From positions 1 through 14,960 of the forward strand of contig JAIPBB010000111.1 of assembly GCA_021739805.1 (NCBI GenBank): a stretch of 14,960 nucleotides of DNA, read 5' to 3'. Of the stretch, positions 12,124 to 14,960 are shown one piece after another. Origin of the DNA: Saprospiraceae bacterium (GTDB lineage Bacteria > Bacteroidota > Bacteroidia > Bacteroidales > JAIPBB01). The position numbers were made by a program, and so were the translations under genes. The notes below the pieces were generated by a model. That model saw only the letters and a program-made list of their open reading frames with translations. It had not been told where the DNA came from and did no database searches. Every line of letters starts with the position of its first letter. Position 1 is the first letter of the stretch.

Positions 12124-14937
12124 ATGAATAAATTAAAATTAATAGTAATTCTAATCTTTTTTCTTTCAATTGGTCATATTAAATCCCAAACCGCAAATGT
12201 TAGCGGTAAAATTATTGATGCTTCAACGGGCGAAGAGTTGATAGGTGCTTCAATAATGATTCCGGGAACTTTAATAGGAGCAGCAACTGATTTAAGTGGT
12301 GATTTTCTTATTAAAAATGTTCCGGTTGGAACTTACGATTTCAAATGTTCTTACATTTCTTATGAAACATTAATAATAACAGGATTCGAAGTAAAGGAGC
12401 TTGGTGATAATTATATTAATGTTAAACTTAATCCTGTGAGTTATGGTTTGAAACAGTTTGAAGTAAAAGCCAGGGTAGTAAGAAAATCTGAAGTGGCAGT
12501 TCTAACCGTTCAAAAGAAATCGGCAGGTGTAATTGATGCAGTTTCATCTCAACAAATGTCAAGATTAAGTACAAGCGATGCTGCATCTGCTCTTAGTAAA
12601 GTAAATGGTATTTCAGTGGAAGGTGGAAAATATGTTTATGTTCGTGGTCTTGGTGACAGGTACAGCAAAACAGAAATTAATGGAGCTGAAGTCCCAAGCC
12701 TTGATCCTGAAAGAAACACCGTACAAATGGATTTATTTCCAAGCAATATAATCGACAATATTATAGTTCATAAAACCTTTTTGCCGGAATTACCCGGAAG
12801 TTTTACGGGTGGTTATGTAAATATCAACACAAAGGATTTTCCTAATAAATTTTTATTTCAGTTTTCATCATCAGTTTCATATAATACTAATTCGAGTTTT
12901 AATAAGAATTTTCTTACTCAAGATGGTGGTAAAACTGAATGGTTGTCTTATGACGATGGCACACGAGATATTCCGGTTGATGCCGAAGGTGAAATACCCG
13001 CTTTGTTTATGAATAATAACAAACTTGATGTTATCACAAAATCATTCAATAAAAAAATGGAACCAATACATGAGAAATCATTTATGGACCATAGCCATTC
13101 AATTTCAATCGGGAATCAAGTGGATTTATTTAAAAAACCACTTGGTTATATTGCAAGCCTTAGTTATTCAAGAGATTATGATTATTATGATGATGGAACA
13201 TCAGGTTTATACAAATTAACCGGACCTACTTCTACAACTTTGAATAAAGAAGAAAATCTGAAAGATGAAAAAGGAGTCATGAATGTATTAATTGGTGGTT
13301 TATTGAATCTTTCATATAAATTCTCGAACAATCATAAACTTTCACTTAATTTAATAAGTAATAGAAGCGGGCAGGAAACAACCTGGTTTCAGGAAGGGGA
13401 GAAGCCATCGGATAATCCCGAAATGGTCTATCAGAAAAGAACAATGCAATTTACCGAAAGGTCATTCACCGCAGGACAAATTAATGGTGAGCATTATTTT
13501 GAAAACATGGCAAAAGTAAAAATAGATTGGTTATCATCATATACTATTGCTAAACAAGACGAGCCTGACTTTAGGTTATTTAATTCCGATTATGAAATTT
13601 TTGATGGTGATACTATATTTTCAATAAGAGAATCGCTCTATCCTCTGCCAACTCGTTATTACAGGGATATGAAGGAGAACAACCTTGATAATAGAGTAAA
13701 CTTTGAAATACCATTTAAATTCAGAGAATTAAATTCAAAATTTAAAGCCGGTGGTTTATATGTGTATAAATTCAGGGAGTTTAACGATAGACGAATAAAA
13801 TTTGGAAATTCTAACAATTCATATAATGGTAACATTCAGGAATTTATTGATGATTCAAATATTGGTCAAAATGCACAATCGTGGATTGATGAACAGAAAT
13901 ATGGAATTTATGCAGTTGATGTAACCGAAATGAAAAACAGCTATACAGCTTCTCAGTCAATTATTGCTTCTTATGCAATGGTTGATATGAAACTTAACAC
14001 ACGGCTTCGTGTAATTGCAGGTGCAAGATATGAATCAACCAATATTTTTGTTGAGAGTCTTGACCCAACAAAAGAAAAAGGTGAATTGAATGAAAATGAT
14101 ATTTTGCCGGCATTAAGTGCAACTTATAGTTTAAACGAAAACATGAATCTAAGAGCTGCAATAACCAGAACATTAGCACGACCAACATTTCGTGAGTTAG
14201 CTCCTTATGATACTTATAATCCAATGAAAAATGGAAAGGAGATTGGAAATCCAAATCTTGAAAGAACTTTAATCGATAATCTTGACCTTCGTTGGGAATA
14301 TTTTATGAAACCCGGCGAAATTATTTCATTTAGTGGATTTTATAAAAAGTTTATCAATCCAATTGAAGTTACTGATAATCCAATTGCTGTTAATCCCGAA
14401 TTTACCTGGCAAAATGTTGATGAAGCTAAGGTTTATGGTGTTGAATTTGATTTCAGGAAAAAGCTCGATTTCATTTCTAATAGTTTAAAAAACTTTAAAG
14501 TTGGTACAAATTTCACCTATGTTTATTCTGCTGTTTCAATTGATTCTCTTGAGCTTGTTGGTATAAAAGCAAGCGACCCAGATTATTCAGATAAAAGAGC
14601 AATGTTCGGTCAGTCACCTTATGTGTTTAATGCTGATTTGGAGTATAGTAACGACTCTATTGGATTAGCAGCAAATATTGCATTTAATGTTTCCGGACCA
14701 AAGTTGGTTTTGGTTATCAAAGGCGGAACCCCCGATGTTTATGAACAACCTCGTGGACAATTGGATTTTAATGTTTCAAAAACTTTGGGTGATAAATTTT
14801 CTGTGAAGTTTGGAGTGAAAAATATTCTTAATACCGAAATTAGAAAAATCTATACATACAAAGACGAAGAATACATTTTCAAAAGCTATTCTTATGGAAG
14901 AACTTTTTCAATAGGCTTTACCTACCTAATTGATTAA
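12124..14937 (+). CDS. TonB-dependent outer-membrane receptor with carboxypeptidase-regulatory-like domain
   Basis: 937 residues from the ATG at 12124; a TTG two codons earlier is less likely. A signal peptide covers 1-22. Residues about 25-103 form a carboxypeptidase-regulatory-like beta-sandwich (VSGKIIDASTGEELIGASI...DLSGDFLIKNVPVGTYDF), common at the front of Bacteroidota receptors. Residues about 130-240 form the plug, with VYVRGLGDRYSKTEINGAEV and LDPERNTVQMDLFPSNIIDNI, then GSFTGGYVNINTKDFP. The rest is a 22-strand-type barrel, including the TRTLARPTFRELAPY segment and a C-terminal strand ending GRTFSIGFTYLID. It imports an unknown ligand using TonB energy. The VRGLGDRY plug type differs from classical SusC, and there is no SusD gene beside it; the lipoprotein upstream may be its surface partner. 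No promoter was found in the 54 bp after the terminator, so read-through is possible. The gene is complete. Confidence 0.92.
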   Translation: MNKLKLIVILIFFLSIGHIKSQTANVSGKIIDASTGEELIGASIMIPGTLIGAATDLSGDFLIKNVPVGTYDFKCSYISYETLIITGFEVKELGDNYINVKLNPVSYGLKQFEVKARVVRKSEVAVLTVQKKSAGVIDAVSSQQMSRLSTSDAASALSKVNGISVEGGKYVYVRGLGDRYSKTEINGAEVPSLDPERNTVQMDLFPSNIIDNIIVHKTFLPELPGSFTGGYVNINTKDFPNKFLFQFSSSVSYNTNSSFNKNFLTQDGGKTEWLSYDDGTRDIPVDAEGEIPALFMNNNKLDVITKSFNKKMEPIHEKSFMDHSHSISIGNQVDLFKKPLGYIASLSYSRDYDYYDDGTSGLYKLTGPTSTTLNKEENLKDEKGVMNVLIGGLLNLSYKFSNNHKLSLNLISNRSGQETTWFQEGEKPSDNPEMVYQKRTMQFTERSFTAGQINGEHYFENMAKVKIDWLSSYTIAKQDEPDFRLFNSDYEIFDGDTIFSIRESLYPLPTRYYRDMKENNLDNRVNFEIPFKFRELNSKFKAGGLYVYKFREFNDRRIKFGNSNNSYNGNIQEFIDDSNIGQNAQSWIDEQKYGIYAVDVTEMKNSYTASQSIIASYAMVDMKLNTRLRVIAGARYESTNIFVESLDPTKEKGELNENDILPALSATYSLNENMNLRAAITRTLARPTFRELAPYDTYNPMKNGKEIGNPNLERTLIDNLDLRWEYFMKPGEIISFSGFYKKFINPIEVTDNPIAVNPEFTWQNVDEAKVYGVEFDFRKKLDFISNSLKNFKVGTNFTYVYSAVSIDSLELVGIKASDPDYSDKRAMFGQSPYVFNADLEYSNDSIGLAANIAFNVSGPKLVLVIKGGTPDVYEQPRGQLDFNVSKTLGDKFSVKFGVKNILNTEIRKIYTYKDEEYIFKSYSYGRTFSIGFTYLID

Positions 14938-14960
14938 AGCTGTATTTGATTTACAGATAA

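Overview
The window looks like chromosomal DNA from an AT-rich member of the Bacteroidota (Bacteroidetes). The evidence is threefold. Promoters match the TTTG / TAnnTTTG pattern of that phylum. Start codons are preceded by A-rich sequence rather than strong Shine-Dalgarno motifs. The gene content is typical: a SusC-style TonB-dependent receptor with an N-terminal carboxypeptidase-regulatory-like domain, a lipoprotein with a CKKDD export-type signal, a small helix-hairpin-helix membrane protein, and DUF2809. I cannot place it below phylum.

Layout. Positions 1-705 hold a small secreted repeat protein of unknown function. Positions 1031-3194 are a likely operon from one good promoter: fabG (3-oxoacyl-ACP reductase), a membrane-anchored triple helix-hairpin-helix protein, and a DUF2809 membrane protein whose reading frame is broken at a run of eight A. 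Positions 3195-3662 are a gene-free patch of hairpin elements and word-like low-complexity DNA. Positions 3663-5962 carry a divergent pair: a Y-family DNA polymerase (DinB) on the minus strand and a LexA/CI-type self-cleaving repressor (HTH plus S24 domain) on the plus strand. The repressor promoter overlaps a palindrome whose half-sites recur in its leader, which suggests autoregulation and an SOS-like module. Positions 5963-6550 hold a large inverted repeat followed by about 21 copies of an 11-bp tandem repeat. Positions 6551-7897 encode a DnaQ-like exonuclease fused to a UvrC/Cho-like GIY-YIG nuclease. Then come an NfeD-family membrane protease (7973-9403) and a macro-domain ADP-ribose hydrolase (9584-10090). 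Positions 10091-10576 contain more word-like repeats and a minus-strand relic of a PKD-domain protein. The window ends with a surface lipoprotein (10577-12013), a strong terminator hairpin, and a TonB-dependent receptor (12124-14937), which probably work together at the outer membrane.

Functional reading. The centre of the window groups DNA-damage functions: translesion polymerase, damage-responsive repressor, and exonuclease/endonuclease fusion. Two related inverted-repeat elements in the same orientation bracket the polymerase-repressor pair. The most notable non-coding signals are the 11-bp array that appears to grow out of an inverted-repeat element, the dispersed word-like intergenic repeats that recur in opposite orientation about 7-9 kb apart, and the operator-like palindromes at the repressor promoter. 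No tRNA, rRNA, CRISPR array, transposase or complete insertion sequence was seen.
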